Assembly (NCBI GenBank): GCA_946122785.1
Contig: CAMGYJ010000006.1
Coordinates: 70,247,676 to 70,311,675, forward strand
Length of the DNA stretch: 64,000 nt
Direction of reading: 5' to 3'
From: Linum tenue
Taxonomy: Eukaryota; Streptophyta; Magnoliopsida; Malpighiales; Linaceae
Numbering within the stretch: position 1 is the stretch's first letter; each line of letters opens with the position of its first letter. Made by a program: the position numbers and the translations under genes. The notes below the pieces were generated by a model. It saw only the letters and a list, made by a program, of their open reading frames with translations. It ran no database searches and had not been told where the DNA came from. Shown here piece after piece: positions 22,100 to 33,751 of this stretch.

Positions 22100-24060
22100 C
22101 TGGATGAGAATATCTAGCTAGCGATCGAGCAACCTAATCAGCTCTAACATTAAGTTTTCGAGAGATCGCTTTGACCTTGACTTGTGGGTTTGCTTTTAGA
22201 ATTGAGATAATTGATCCAATCCAGGTCGCTCCTCGCCATGGCCAACTTCCAAAATCGTGATTAAGGGCTTTGACAAGCACTTGGCAGTCAGATTGTACTA
22301 TACATTCAACGTCATATTTTTTTAAGCTAATTTGAGACCTTCCAAAAGAGTTTTTGTTTCGGCTTCGAGCGGGGTGGAATAAAGGAGGGTATCATCTCGC
22401 CCATCACACACTTGTCCATGGTGGTTAATGACCACAACACCATAAGCCGCCGACTAGGAGTCGCTTAAGAACGACCCATCATAGTGAATCATCAAATTGT
22501 GATTGCTTGGCGCTGGAGAAGTAGACGAGTGGGCTCCCCTGAGCTGAATAGAAGTAGAGACGAGCAGGGGCGTCTTCAGGCATGTCGTCCATTCAATGAA
22601 TTCCTTTTAAGTTTTCATAATAACGTTCGGATGCCAAGGGATCCGATTCTTGAAGACACATTCATTCCTTGCCTTCTAGATATTCTGGTAGAGAAAGATA
22701 ACATGTGTCAGAGTTCCTGGTTTAATAGCATCCTTGGGGTTGTACAACCAGTCCAGGAAAGCTGTAGCCTGATATGGAATAGGAAGGTTTGGGAAGATAA
22801 TATTCCATGATTCTCTTGCATGATTATAAGAGAAGAGGCAGTGGAACATGGACTCAATGGGGGAATTGGCACACTTGGCATTAGGGATGGCAACAAAATC
22901 CGAACCCACGGGTGCCCTACCCCATCCAACCCGGTCAACGCGGGTAAAATCCGTGTTGATGAATTTTGGGCTGGGTTTGGGTTTAAACCCGTTCACTATT
23001 CACCGGGGTGGGTTTTGGTTTAGGTAAACCCTCCCCATGGATACCCGCCCACACCAATATAATTAATTTTCCCGGTATATTTAATATTATAAACAACTAA
23101 TTTTCTTTATGTTTGTGGAGACATATCTAATTTTTTTCTTTCTAATTGTGTAGAATGAAGTTGATATTATCGAGTGGAGAGTGAAAAAGCTTAATTCACA
23201 AGAAGGAAGAAGCTATCAATTGATCATGTTGTTAATGGATAATTTGTGATTTGGTTAATTTTTTTTGAGTTTTCTAGATTGGTGTTGAACAATTTGTATA
23301 GTTATTTTGTGATTTGCTTGAATTTTCTAGAATGGTGTTTTATATATGGATAATTTGTATTGCGAGATTGACATTTGACTTTAATGTTGATAGAAACTTG
23401 TTATTGTAAACTTTTTACGACAAAACGCGTGGGTACCCATGAACCCGCGGATACCCAGCGGGTTGGGTTGGGTTTGAGTTTTTCAAACCTAGTGGGTTTT
23501 ACCCCGGATTTTTTTCACGGATAAACCCATGGGTTTGGGTTTGGCAAAACCCGACCCAACCTGACCCATTGCCATCCCTACTTGGCATGTTGTGTTGGGT
23601 GATAATTTCCTATGGAAGAGTCTCTCTTTTGTTGCAGGACCATTCCTAGAGCATCTCCAGACGAAGAATTTGAGTTTTGGAGAGATATCCAGACTCCACA
23701 TCCATTTTCATTTCTCCATGCTGCCCATCGTTTGAGGCTCAGTTGAGGATAAGTGAACTGCATGGTAAGCCGACTTGACGGAGAAATTGCCTTTTTCATT
23801 TAATCTGCACGTGCAGAAGTCCTTGGAATCCAAATCCCCAGTAGGAATTCTCAAGATAGCCTCCATCTCAGAACCATAGACATACCCCTGGATTAAGTCA
23901 TAATTCCACTTCTTTCCCTCTGTATCAATCCAGGTACTGACTCTTATGTGATTCTGTGGTGCACTTTGAATGCTTGCTTTAGGAAGGAATGGGACCCATG
24001 GGTCCTGATCAATCCATGTATCATCCCCTGATTCAATCATTCGAACTGCTCCCAAATCAA
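22100..24060 (-). pseudogene. LINE ORF2 C-terminus: zf-RVT and RNase H
   Basis: Minus-strand frames carry the plant LINE zf-RVT segment (W-x-LDISPKLKFFVWR, then C-Q-V-C and FHCLFSYNHA). It is split by the hAT MITE at 22882-23580, after which the host sequence resumes. Downstream is the type I RNase H/RVT_3 domain, recognised by HYDGSFLSDS with the first catalytic Asp and by AYGVVVINHHGQV, at about 22500-22400. Stops and frameshifts are present. The 5'-truncated LINE at 61745-62612 has the same RNase H wording, so both belong to one family. Confidence 0.83.
22882..23580. mobile_element. hAT-type MITE (699 bp) inside the LINE
   Basis: Starts TAGGGATGGCAAC and ends CATTGCCATCCCTA, a 12-bp perfect terminal inverted repeat (TAGGGATGGCAA). 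It is flanked by a perfect 8-bp duplication CTTGGCAT (22874-22881 and 23581-23588). Subterminal DNA is rich in ACCC/GGGT words in both orientations (ACCCGCGGATACCC, CGGGTTGGGTTGGG). The centre is AT-rich and non-coding. Confidence 0.95.
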
Positions 24061-24377
24061 CTTTTTTAGACTCCCACAGACTAGCCCGGATCCATGATGG
24101 TCTGCTCCCTTTTTTTGTCGAAAGGAAGTTCCCTCAAGGGAAATAGAGTCCTTTTAGGAGGCGACTCCACAAGACATCTGGATTAGTAAGAAGTCTTCAC
24201 GCTTGTTTGGCAAGATGGGTCAGATTGAAATCTCTAAAACTTCGGAAACCCAAACCTCCTTCTGACTTTGGGACACAAAGAACTTTCTTTATACACCAAT
24301 GGAGTCGAGCCTGACCAGAAGAAATTGTTGAGAAGTGAATCCATTTTCTTCGATAGGGACACTGGAAGAAGGAAGAG

Positions 24378-25608
24378 TCACATGATAAATGATGGTATAG
24401 CCTGAATAACGGATTTGAGAAGGACTTCCTTCCCTCCGTGAGAAAGAAGCAGGCTCTTCCAAGCTTTCCCCATCTTTTCCATTCTTTGGATAAGGAAGTA
24501 AAATGTTTCTTTTTTCGAGTTTCCCCATTCTATTGGGACTCCAAGATATTTGGAACGACAGTTAGATGTTGTAAATCCAATATGAGAGACAATGTCGTTC
24601 CTTTCCTCTGTCGGAACATTCCCACTGAAGAAGACAAATGACTTGTTAATGTTTACTTCCTGCCCAGTGATTGCCCCATAATCATTGATGAGGTCCAAAA
24701 TTCTCCCTGCCTCTTGAATGCTAGATTTCCCAAAGATTATTGTGTCATCTGCGAAGAGACAATGAGTGAGAGTAGGGCATCTCGCGTTTAGCTTAATTTC
24801 CTTGATGCGATCTTCTGTCACTTCCTGGTCAATAAGGAAAGTGAGAGCATTTGACATCAAGATAAAAAGAAAGGTCGAGAGAGGATCTCCCTGTCTAATG
24901 CCTTGTGAAGGGCAGAATGTCTCTGGGGATTCCCCATTGAACAACACCGAGAATCTGACTGTACGAATACATGAGCTAGCCCATCTGCACCATTTCTCAT
25001 CGAACCCATATTTTCTAAGAGGAGTTTCAAGGCACTCCCAATCAACCATGTCATATGCCTTCTTCCTATCAAGTTTAAGCATATCTCTTCTATTACCCAG
25101 CTTGTGGTTCTTGAAATGATGAAGATCTTCATGGACAATAATAATATTATCCTAGATAAGGCGGCCGCCTGTGAACGCTGTCTGAAGTTTTGAGACAAGC
25201 AAGGAAGTCCATGATTTTTTAGATAATTTTGTACCTGAAGTTGCAGCAACTAATGGGGCGAAATTGGTCAATGCTCTCCGGATGATCAACCTTGGGAACC
25301 ATCACAATGTGTGTATCATTCCATCCTGCAGGCATATTAATTGTTTCAAAGAGCTCCTTAACTTCTCTGCAGAGGGTTTCACCCATAGTATCCCAGTATC
25401 TCCTGAAGAATTTTCTAGAGAAACCATATGGGCCAGGGGCTTTCCTGGCTCCAAGAGAAAAAATAGCTCTCCTAATTTCCTTATTGTTCATTGCCGCACA
25501 GAGATCATCATTCATTTCTTCTATTACCATCGTTGGGAACCCTTGAAGGGTGTGTGAAAAGGAAATAGGAGACCTAGCCTTGAAAAGATCTTTGAAAACC
25601 CCACTCAT
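24378..25608 (-). pseudogene. LINE ORF2 reverse transcriptase domain
   Basis: Two overlapping frames. The upstream one (25608-25219) has ARKAPGPYGFSRKFFRRYW and DHPESIDQFRPISCCN, the fingers-palm entry of LINE RT. The downstream one (25082-24378) has KLDRKKAYDMVDWECL (first catalytic Asp), QGIRQGDPLSTFLFILMSNA, and LFADDTIIFG, the F/Y-A-D-D catalytic pair. Frameshifts near 25100-25240 and 24370 inactivate it. The reading frame upstream of 25690 continues in phase across the nested insertion at 25705-27294. Confidence 0.92.
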
Positions 25609-25704
25609 ATCCCCTTTAGTCTAGCTTCATCTTCAACCCAAATTCCCAGTTCATCATTCAGGCGGAGAACCCGATTTCTATGTTTTCAATGAATAGTGCT
25701 ATAA

Positions 25705-27294
25705 AGATAGAGTTCAACCTAGCTCCGCCACAGACACTAGCTATGACCTAAATCGAAAAGGGGAATTAAGCAGATCATGGATTGTCCTCCCTTCCCACCC
25801 GATGTGAAGCCACCTTTGCAACTTCCAAACCCACGGCGGGACACAATGGCGGTAAACGATGGCCTCTTCTATCACATCAAACGCCTCCGCACATCAACCA
25901 AAGGTAACCAACATATAACCACCTTCTTTGGTTCGTTGGCGTTTGGGTATTTGCGAATTTATCTCGATAAAGCCTGGATTTTTTACTTTTCCGAATGATA
26001 CGATGGTTTTGGGATCGATATGATCATTGTGAAATAATAAGCGATTCAGCTGACATCTATATTCTCTTCGGATATGGCAAGACGCTAGTCGTCAATTTGC
26101 TCTACTTGTGGAGCCTATCTATTTTGGTGTTCTCTATCAAATTCATATCTCGACCGAGAAGGATCACTGGAGATTGTGCTTTTGATACTTGTGTTGCTTG
26201 TTGGCCGGAGCTCCTTGGGGTCGTTGGCGGATCCGTCCCTTCATTGGTCGGCGAAGGTAAGTTTTCTCCAATCTTAACTCCGGCGACATCTTTGATTCCG
26301 TCCATCATTAATTGAGTTTTTGAATTCCGCTGTTCTCAAAGCTGGCTGATTAATCATCGGTTTCGGATACCTTTTTTGCTCCAATGGAATCTTATTACTT
26401 TATGGTTTAGGGACAGATTAGAGTCTTAATTTCCTTTTGTCTCTAACTAAATTTTTTGGTAATCATTACTTAGCTAGCTGTGTAACTTGCCAATTGCCAT
26501 TACTCTCTTATTATTTGCAGTAACTGCCCCGAATACGGTAGTTTTTTCTTCCTTTCACTTTTGAATTCTATATTATATTCATAAATTGTGATGAATTGTG
26601 TTAATTATTTGTTTAATTCCATTTACTAGCAAGTGGCAACGCTTATACAGGGAGGTATGCATTAATTGTTCTAAATTAATTAATTTATTTCACAATTTCA
26701 ATGACATCATTGATTTTCTTGTAGATTTACGTTTATTTTCACTAAATAGTTTAGGGTTTCAATATATTTCTTGAATTTAAACGACTTTCGTGAATTAATA
26801 TCTTGTAGCACAATAGTCGTGTATTTTTGGTTGGACATTTTGCAGATGCTCATATGATATGAAAGTAATTGAAGTAAGTGAAATAAAGTTCATCAATCTA
26901 TCAGGTGATAGTTCGATTTCATTCTCTTTTATAAATTTACGAGAGTAATTAAGTAATGTTTTGTCGAAGATACTAATGTAATTTTCTTTTCTTTGTTGTG
27001 GCTTTTGTGATAACTCGTTACCGGTCATCCGACATACTCCGTCGAAGGAAACCACACTCGCTGGCGGGACTATCTTGGAGATGTTATGTTTTTGTTTTTT
27101 TCCCGTCAGTGTCGTGTCTTTGCTCCTCAGAGCTTCTTCAGAGCTGCCCAAGTAGTGGCTTATCAGGCTCTTTCATCGGTAGTCTGGTTGCATACGGACT
27201 AACGTCCAGTATTTGAGTTGGTCTTGTAATCGTGTCGAGTCTTTGTCCCATGCCCTTTGGGCTTGCCTTGGAAAAAAAAAAAAAAGAAAAAAAA
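25705..27294 (+). mobile_element. Non-autonomous poly(A) retroelement inside the LINE, unidentified family
   Basis: A 14-bp perfect duplication GAATAGTGCTATAA (25691-25704 and 27295-27308) brackets a 1,590-bp insert whose plus-strand 3' end is an A-rich tail (27271-27294, one G inside). This is the mark of target-primed reverse transcription. Joining the flanks restores the LINE frame between the endonuclease and RT domains (GDQNTSFFHYSTI continues into the next segment). The insert has no long ORF. Its first 300 bp contain a short frame beginning MDCPPFPPDVKPPLQLPN, and its last 100 bp end ...CCTTTGGGCTTGCCTTGG before the tail, similar in style to plant LINE 3' ends. It may be an internally deleted LINE derivative, a SINE-like element or a processed non-coding transcript. 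Confidence 0.88.
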
Positions 27295-27801
27295 GAATAG
27301 TGCTATAATGGAAGAAGGATGTGTTTTGGTCACCTTTTTTTAAGCCGATTGACTCTGAAGCATTGTCTCCATAAGGTTTCCTCTTCAAGCCAAATACTTC
27401 TCAGTTTCGCAGTGAGGCTCTTCTCTTCCTCCACCTTCTCTTCCGTCCGTGAAGGATGTTGGAGATTCTCAAGCTTGGTCACAATCTCATTCTCCCTCAG
27501 CATACTGTTTTTATGGAAGTTTTTTGACCATTCCTTCAGTTCTCTCTCGCACTTGTTGAGCTGATTGCTAGATGGACCATCTGGATCTCATTCCCTGCAG
27601 ACAATCTCTTTGCACTCTTTTTTCTCCATCCATCTCTCGTCAACCCTGGAGGGGGTATACACCTTTAAAGTGTAGATCAATTCTAATTGGACAGTGATCA
27701 TAATCCACCATTTTTTCATAGAATAAAATTGCTTCCCCAAACTGTGCTCTTCAGGAGGGTGAGCACAACACTCGGTCTAGCCTCACTCTTACCAAGTTTG
27801 G

Positions 27802-28362
27802 TCATGTACGCTTATTGGACCAAGTGAAGGGGTTTCCTTTGAATCCAATGTCAATGAGAGCATTGTCAAAAATGAACCTCTTGAAAGGTTTCACATTCTC
27901 GTACCTAATAGGGCACATCCCCTCCTTTTTATGTTCATAGATAGCAGCATTAAAATCACCTACAACGACCCAATTATCCTCTCTACTACTCCGAAGGGAG
28001 CTCAAGTGCTCCCAAAACTCCCTTCTACCAATAGTTGTAGTTGGGGCATGAACAAAAGTACAAAAGAACTTCCTCCCCATGTCAATACAAACATCCATAT
28101 AGTACTTGTCACTACTTAGTACATTAATACTAATACCCGTCTTCCACCACAAAGCAAAGCCCCTAGACGAGTTGACAGGTTCGACATACTCTCTATTGGG
28201 GAAAATTTTGAGACGTCTTCTATGTTCCTCCATGAATTCTTCATTCTTGCTTGTTTCCATAAAAATAACAATAGTAGGGTCATGACGTCGTATAAGACGT
28301 TTTGCATAACTTCTCGTAAGAGATTGGCCAAATCCCCTACAGTTCCAACTTACTATACTCAT
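27802..28362 (-). pseudogene. LINE ORF2 N-terminus: AP-like endonuclease domain
   Basis: Starts MSIVSWNCRGFG at 28362, the classical opening of plant LINE ORF2 (SWNCRG). Further endonuclease landmarks are the FMETSKNEEF catalytic-Glu region, SRGFALWW, and VVVGDFNAAIYEHKK carrying the conserved D-F-N. The frame closes at 27802 right after GNPFTWSNKR, another family landmark (FTW-x-N), through a frameshift. The enzyme nicks target DNA during target-primed reverse transcription. Confidence 0.9.
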
Positions 28363-29908
28363 GGGTGTCGAGGTGGATTATGGCGAACCACTGTTGGCGT
28401 TGTTCCACTATCTTCTTCGTCCCCGATGACTTCATTAGTCGTGTGAGGCTTATATTTGTTTGGCCTCTTCTTCCTATTACCTCTCATAACTCCTCCTGCA
28501 AAAATAGAAGTTGATGGGCTTAAATTAAAGCAAGCGTTTCCATTTAATTCAGCCTCATCCCCTCCTGGGCTTTGGATCGAAACCCCTTTCCTCTTTTCCA
28601 TGGACCGACCTGCTTCTCCCTCAAACTCCTCTTATATGTGCTGATATGCATTATGGACTTGCAACTGATGTTGGTTGGGCTCATCCTCCCTAACTCGGTG
28701 GGCATGGAGGCTAGGTTGGCAAAGCCCAAGCGAAAGATAGTAACCCATTTGAATCCTCTGGTCCGTTTGTCTATGCCTCCCTTCTTCATCGTCTATCCTC
28801 AGTCCTCCTTGGAGAGCCGCCGCCACCGTTTCCATCTCTAGTGACAGATCCCTTCCTCCCATCTCATTCCTATATCATCCTTTCATCCTCCCACTCTAAC
28901 CTCTATCTTCCACCCTAACTTCCTCCTCCAGTCGGCGAACAGTAAATCCTGGAGGGATTAAGAGATTGTCTACTTCTTTTTCTCTTTGTCGACGAGTGCC
29001 CTGCTTCCGTCAGATCTTCCCTGTACTCCCTTGCTCCTCCTGAAGGATAGCGACTCCTCCAGGATGTTGGGTCGGAATTGGGGAGGCTGAGCTCGCCTCC
29101 AACCTGGTTGCCTCTACTGTTGTTCGACCTGTAGGGGGAATCAATCACTGCCTTGAGGTCAGATGTAAACACCTCCGAGAATGGGACATGTCCGCTACTC
29201 TTCCTTTCCTCCTTCATACGCGCACAAGTCGTCCAGTTATAACCAATTCTCCAACAAAAATAATAGATCTCCACCAGCCTTTCGTACTTGAAATCAATTA
29301 TATCGCAATGCTCTTGCCCTGTACTTTCATAAGTGAAGGGAAAATCGAACCCCACTGGAATCGGCTCGCTGAGATCAACCTCCGCCAACATTCTGGTAAA
29401 TCTTCTGTAACCGTTGAAGTGGAGGCTAGATCTGTCAAAATCAAGAAATTTTGGGAAGTAGAAAGTCCCAATTGAGATGATGTTCTGCTCGTACCTCTAA
29501 CTTTGGTGGAGGTCGTGGATCTTCACCCAAATAGCCAATCTATTCATGGGAATGGTTTCTGGATCTCCTTTACCATCATATTTTTCTAATGTCGTCATTG
29601 TGTTGGAGAGGCTCCGCCAAACTTTCTCCCGCGTCCTGGCATCCTTGGACGTAAAGATAAAGAGATTCTGGGCTTGGGTGGGATGGACTCCCACTTCTCC
29701 ATACCTACCCCAAGCGAACCTAACAGCTCCTGCTGCCTTTGCCAGAGCAACCTTGTTCTCCGTTAGCACCTTCCCCAGCAGCATAGAGTTCCCCCCTTCC
29801 TGAATTTGTTGTCATCTTTAGATGGTCTCCTCTCCCCCCTGAGGTCAAGGGATTGTTGTGTTCTGTACTCAAACACCCAACTCTCTCTGATAACTCGTTA
29901 ATGTCCAT
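28359..29908 (-). pseudogene. LINE ORF1 (DUF4283 gag-like, zinc knuckle), broken
   Basis: The frame starts MDINELSERVGCL at 29908, resembling the N-terminus of plant L1 ORF1. After a frameshift near 29770 comes a DUF4283-type RNA-binding domain: GKVLTENKVALAKA, then a W-x2-Y-G segment and FIFTSKDARTREKVWRSL. A degenerate zinc knuckle follows (C-W-R-I-G-Y-N-W-T-T-C at about 29200-29270), whose first Cys appears lost. The remainder is low-complexity. The last frame (28359-28601) ends in a TGA that overlaps the ORF2 ATG as ATGA. Confidence 0.82.
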
Positions 29909-30597
29909 CTTGTTATTGGTTTTTTTAGATTTTTGGAGACTGGAGTGAGGGATGAGAAAGGGAGGAGGAAGAGTAAACGAGAGGAGCAAGAGATATGTCT
30001 CTGGTAAACTATGATATGTGAGTATTGTTCTGCATCCCTCTTAAATACTCTACTTCTATTAGAAACAACTATAACTCCCACATTGTTATGGTAGATATCA
30101 TTCCTATCATCCATTCCATCATCTTTAAGGATATTCATGGGCAAAAGGGTGCTTTGTACTTTTAATTCAGCCATTGCACTTGGCTCTATGTTCGGCGGAG
30201 ACAGACCTGCCCCTTCCGCCAAATCTGCTTCTTCTGCCAAATCTTTCATAATAGATACTCTGACCATTTTTATTCCCCTTTCTTCTACCTCTCCCCTGCT
30301 TTTACCCCTGATATGGGACCTTCCTATCCCATATGGAGGCTTCCTATGTATTTTCTCTTTTTTACTTACCTTCCCAAGAATATAGCCCCCTTGCTTAGCA
30401 TTGGATTCGCTGAAATTTGAGACTATGCCGAGTCATTTTTCCTCATTAAATTCACTATATGCGAAGGGGTAGGGGCTAGGAATAGGAGGAGATCTACCCC
30501 TGTTGAGATAGATCAGAATTTGCTCATCAAGAATGAGAGAAGTCTCAGCGAAGGAGACGGGAAACAAAACATTAGGGAGTTCAGAGAAAGTAACCGT

Positions 30598-30598
<1 letters not shown>

Positions 30599-30628
<30 letters not shown>
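30599..30628. repeat. (AG)n microsatellite at the LINE 5' end
   Basis: About 14 uninterrupted AG units. On the LINE strand it is a (CT)n tract close to the 5' terminus. Confidence 0.9.
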
Positions 30629-30630
<2 letters not shown>

Positions 30631-30659
30631 GAGAGAGAGTAAAAATTAGCTGGCCCACC

Positions 30660-31650
30660 TGAGTGTTGTAAATTTGAAAATTTTATTCTAATTTGGGTTG
30701 CCATTGGTTGTTACCTGTGTATGTGGCGGGGGACGAATGGTTGTTGGCAATTGCTCGTGAGACGAATTTTTGTTATTTAATTTTCCGCTGTTCACATTTT
30801 CGTCTAATTTTTATAGGATTAATAGAATTTTGTATCATTTTATTATTGCAAGTTAACAACGTAATCTTCTATTATTTTTTTGCATTTTCACTCTTTATCT
30901 TTCAAAACATAGCAAACATATCTTTCTATTAGAATTTCTATCAAATGACAGTTAAAAAAAGACTTGAAATGATTAATATACCCCTTTCTCAATTTTTTTC
31001 TTTTAAAAAAGTTGTAGCAATTATTAATTATGTTCTATTTGATTTTCTTTTTCCCCTTTTTCGAGCTCCCGACGGTGGAGGCTTCTTCTACGGCTGTATG
31101 ATTTGCCAATTCCTTTCGCCATCACTTCAATGGCACCTCATTGCTCGTCATATGAGGATGACAACGATTTTGACTGCACTCACCTTGTAAAGCCCCAAGT
31201 TGTTAGGAATTATCAAATGACAGTTAAAAAAAAGACTTGAAATGACTAATCTACCCCTTTCTCAATTCTTTTCTTTCAAAAAAGTTGTAGCAATTTTTAA
31301 TTATGTTCTATTTGATTTTCTTTTTCCCCTTTCCCGAGCCCCCGATGGTGGAGGCTTCTTCTATGGCTGTATGATTTGCCAATTCCTTTCGCCATCACTT
31401 TAATGGCACCTCATTGCTCGTCATATGAGGATAACAATGATTTTGGCTGCACTCACCTCGAAAAGCCCCAAGTTGTTAGGAATCTCATTAATGAGCACAA
31501 CAGACTCCTCAACGGTTCCTTAAGTAGCCGTTCCTCACATGCCAACTGGCTACAGTGCAACACACACCATTTTGGTTATTTACAGAATCAATCCCTATCT
31601 TTTTATTCTATACAATCTGGTCCTATCTGTGACAAAACACCATTTTCCCC
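30660..31650. repeat. Intergenic DNA with a roughly 270-bp tandem duplication (30933-31477)
   Basis: The segment from TCAAATGACAGTTAAAAAAA to CCCAAGTTGTTAGGAAT occurs twice in direct orientation at an offset of about 272 bp (starts near 30941 and 31213). Identity is high, with scattered substitutions (GAGCTCCCGACGG against GAGCCCCCGATGG). No ORF or mobile-element signature explains it. Confidence 0.85.
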
Positions 31651-32129
31651 ACCTTTTGCAGCACCATGAATGGACCAAAGAACTTGGTAGCAAGCTTGTA
31701 GCAACTCCTTTGTTCTACAGACTGCTGCCTATAAGGTCTCAGTTTCAACTTTCAAGTAGACCCAGTCTCCCACTGCAAATTCCCTCTCAGTTCGATGTCG
31801 ATCAACCTTTTATTTTTGACGATTTTGAGCCATTTCCAAATTGTGCCTCAACAATCCAATCAATCTTTGTTGGTCCTTGAGCTTGTCTGCTACTGCTGCA
31901 ACTGGTGTAGACAAGGGGTTTTGAACAGTAAAGTGGGAGGGGAGATATCCATACAAGGCTTCAAAGGGTGAAACCTGTAGGCTAGAATGGTAGTTGGTGT
32001 TGTACCATGATTCTATCATGGTCAACCAGGTAGCCGATGACTTGGAATCATTCGACACCATGCACCTGAGGTAGTTTTCCAAACAACGGTTGAGTATCTT
32101 TGTCTGACCATCTTTATGAGGATGGTAGG

Positions 32130-33548
32130 TGACATGCCAAAACACAACACCAAACTGCGACCAAGTGAAATCGCAGTCTGGGAATGCAGTAACAGGCAAG
32201 TTATATTATCAACCCGGGGTCTAGATCTACTGCTTACTCCGTGATTGTCTATTATCTAGCAAACTAATTCGAGTGATTGTTGTTTAAAGCAAAAGCAGTA
32301 AGAAAGCAGTAAATTGTTCGGTTTTCAAAGTCAGGAAAGAGTCACTCGGGATTGAGTCCCCCTAGCCCCTTAGTTAGGTTCAATTGTAATTCCCTGGGTT
32401 GATTCACTGTTGATTAGACTGCGGAAGATCCGACAGTAGCTTGGAATCTCTTAAGCTGACCAAGCCCTCTCAGTCCAACTACCCGGCAGGCGACTAACCT
32501 TCACCGGGATAGAAAGCTGAGGCTATGAACACAGAACTCCACTACTGGAATTGAATTCCAGTACAAAGCAGTAAACTGGCTAACTCTCGTATAGCCAATC
32601 TCCTACTATCGAATGAAGAGGCTCTAACAACCTAATCAGATTCTATCTATCTCAGGTTGCAGCAGAAATAGAGAAAAGCTGATCAGACTCCAATCAATTC
32701 AATAAACATGCATCATTCAATTAAAATCAAACAGTAATATCATCCCAAATCATTACAATCAAATCCCTAACACAAGGAACTAGGGTTCTTCATACCCAAG
32801 TGAGAGAAGGGTTCTACTCCATAGAGAGAGAAGAGAAAACAGTAATCGGAGTAGTCATACTCATAATGATGAGGAAAATCTGCTCCGGGATGATGATTTC
32901 CACTCCTATGACGATCTCCAAGCTCGATTCGATGAAACCCAGCTCCAAGATAGCTTCTAGGATGTGTTCTTCGTACTTTCTCTCTCTAGGGCTCTGTTTC
33001 TGCTCTGAAAATCCGATTCTCCCACTTTTGGCTCGGAATTGGCTCAAAAACCAGACTTTCCCGACTCACACGGGCAGGCCACACGGCCGTGTGACTCACC
33101 CACTTGGCCGTGCGGCTTAAAACGCAGCGTATGGTTTAGTTCGATCTTCAGGCTTCTCACACGGCCAGGGTGCACGGCCGTGTGGAAATTCCAGTCTGCC
33201 CGTGTTTGGCCTCGGCAAATATCACACGGCCAGAATTGCACTTAGCACGGCCGTGTGAATTTCATGGGTGCCCGTGTGTGGCCTCGACAGAAATCACACG
33301 GCCATCTTGCTTACTTGCACGGCCGTGTGATGCTCCGGTCTGCCCGCGCGACTTCCTTGACACCTCGCCAAGCGTCCGATCTTCGTCCAATCGACCCCAG
33401 ACTCGCTCCCAAGCCTCCATTCACGTACTAGGACCTGAAACATCACAAACAAGCACAAAATAGCGTGAAATCGGCCTAAAACACGAGAATCAACACCTCA
33501 AACGGTGTAAGAACGGGGGTAAAAACATGTGTAAATAACGGTCTATCA
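32130..33548 (-). mobile_element. Solo LTR of a Gypsy-type element (1.42 kb)
   Basis: On the minus strand it begins TGATAGACCGTTATTTACAC and ends GGCATGTCA, i.e. TG...CA. It is flanked by a perfect 5-bp duplication GTAGG (32125-32129 and 33549-33553). No internal gag-pol or PBS is present, as expected after LTR-LTR recombination. The U3-like part holds four CACGGCCGTGTG palindromes (33082, 33173, 33246, 33318). The closing TACTGCTT/TAGATAATAGAC wording resembles LTRs of plant Gypsy lineages, but the lineage is not assigned. Confidence 0.9.
33070..33350. repeat. Tandem CACGGCCGTGTG repeats inside the solo LTR
   Basis: The 12-bp word CACGGCCGTGTG occurs four times, the last three spaced 72-73 bp. 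Each unit also contains half-sites CACACGGCC and a 'CCCGTGT(G/T)TGGCCTCG' word. The repeat is GC-rich within otherwise AT-rich DNA. Confidence 0.9.
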
Positions 33549-33751
33549 GTAGGCAGTTGAGTAGTGAAGCTTGGTTCCTAGTAATGCAAATAAACTGGTA
33601 CAAAAATTGATGATGAATAGTACATCTATATTAGAGACGATAGTGTGAGGCATACCATCTAACTTGAAAACTCCATCCATGAAAATTTGGGCCACTCATG
33701 CTGCTGTGAATGGTCTGCTAAGTCCAAAGAAGTGGTCATACTTAAAGAAAC

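Larger units (their letters stand above)
21976..30647 (-). mobile_element. Full-length L1-type LINE, interrupted by two later insertions
   Basis: A 12-bp duplication AGCTGGCCCACC flanks the element (21964-21975 and 30648-30659). Its 3' end is a short poly(A), seen as TTTTTT at 21976-21981 on the plus strand. The 5' end (30647) opens into a (CT)n tract on the minus strand. Without the two insertions (25705-27294 and 22882-23580, each minus one TSD) it is about 6.36 kb, normal for an intact plant L1. Order: ORF1, ORF2 endonuclease, RT, zf-RVT, RNase H. All frames carry stops and shifts. Confidence 0.93.
31810..33751 (-). pseudogene. Gypsy integrase core, split by a solo LTR
   Basis: On the minus strand, 33751-33554 encodes the first half of the core (SRPFTAA-like, then IFMDGVFKLDGMPHTIVSN and LHYSTAY). 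After the 1.4-kb solo LTR the second half (32124 onward) reads YHPHKDGQTKILNRCLENYL, then the W-Y-N-T-x-Y-H segment and PFEALYGYLP. Both are standard Gypsy integrase landmarks. Excising the LTR and one GTAGG copy gives an uninterrupted S-T-A-Y-H-P junction, the expected family sequence. Several catalytic-region residues are mutated. Confidence 0.88.

Noticed and set aside
28572..28841. Plus-strand ORF of 89 codons
   Set aside because: Antisense to LINE ORF1.
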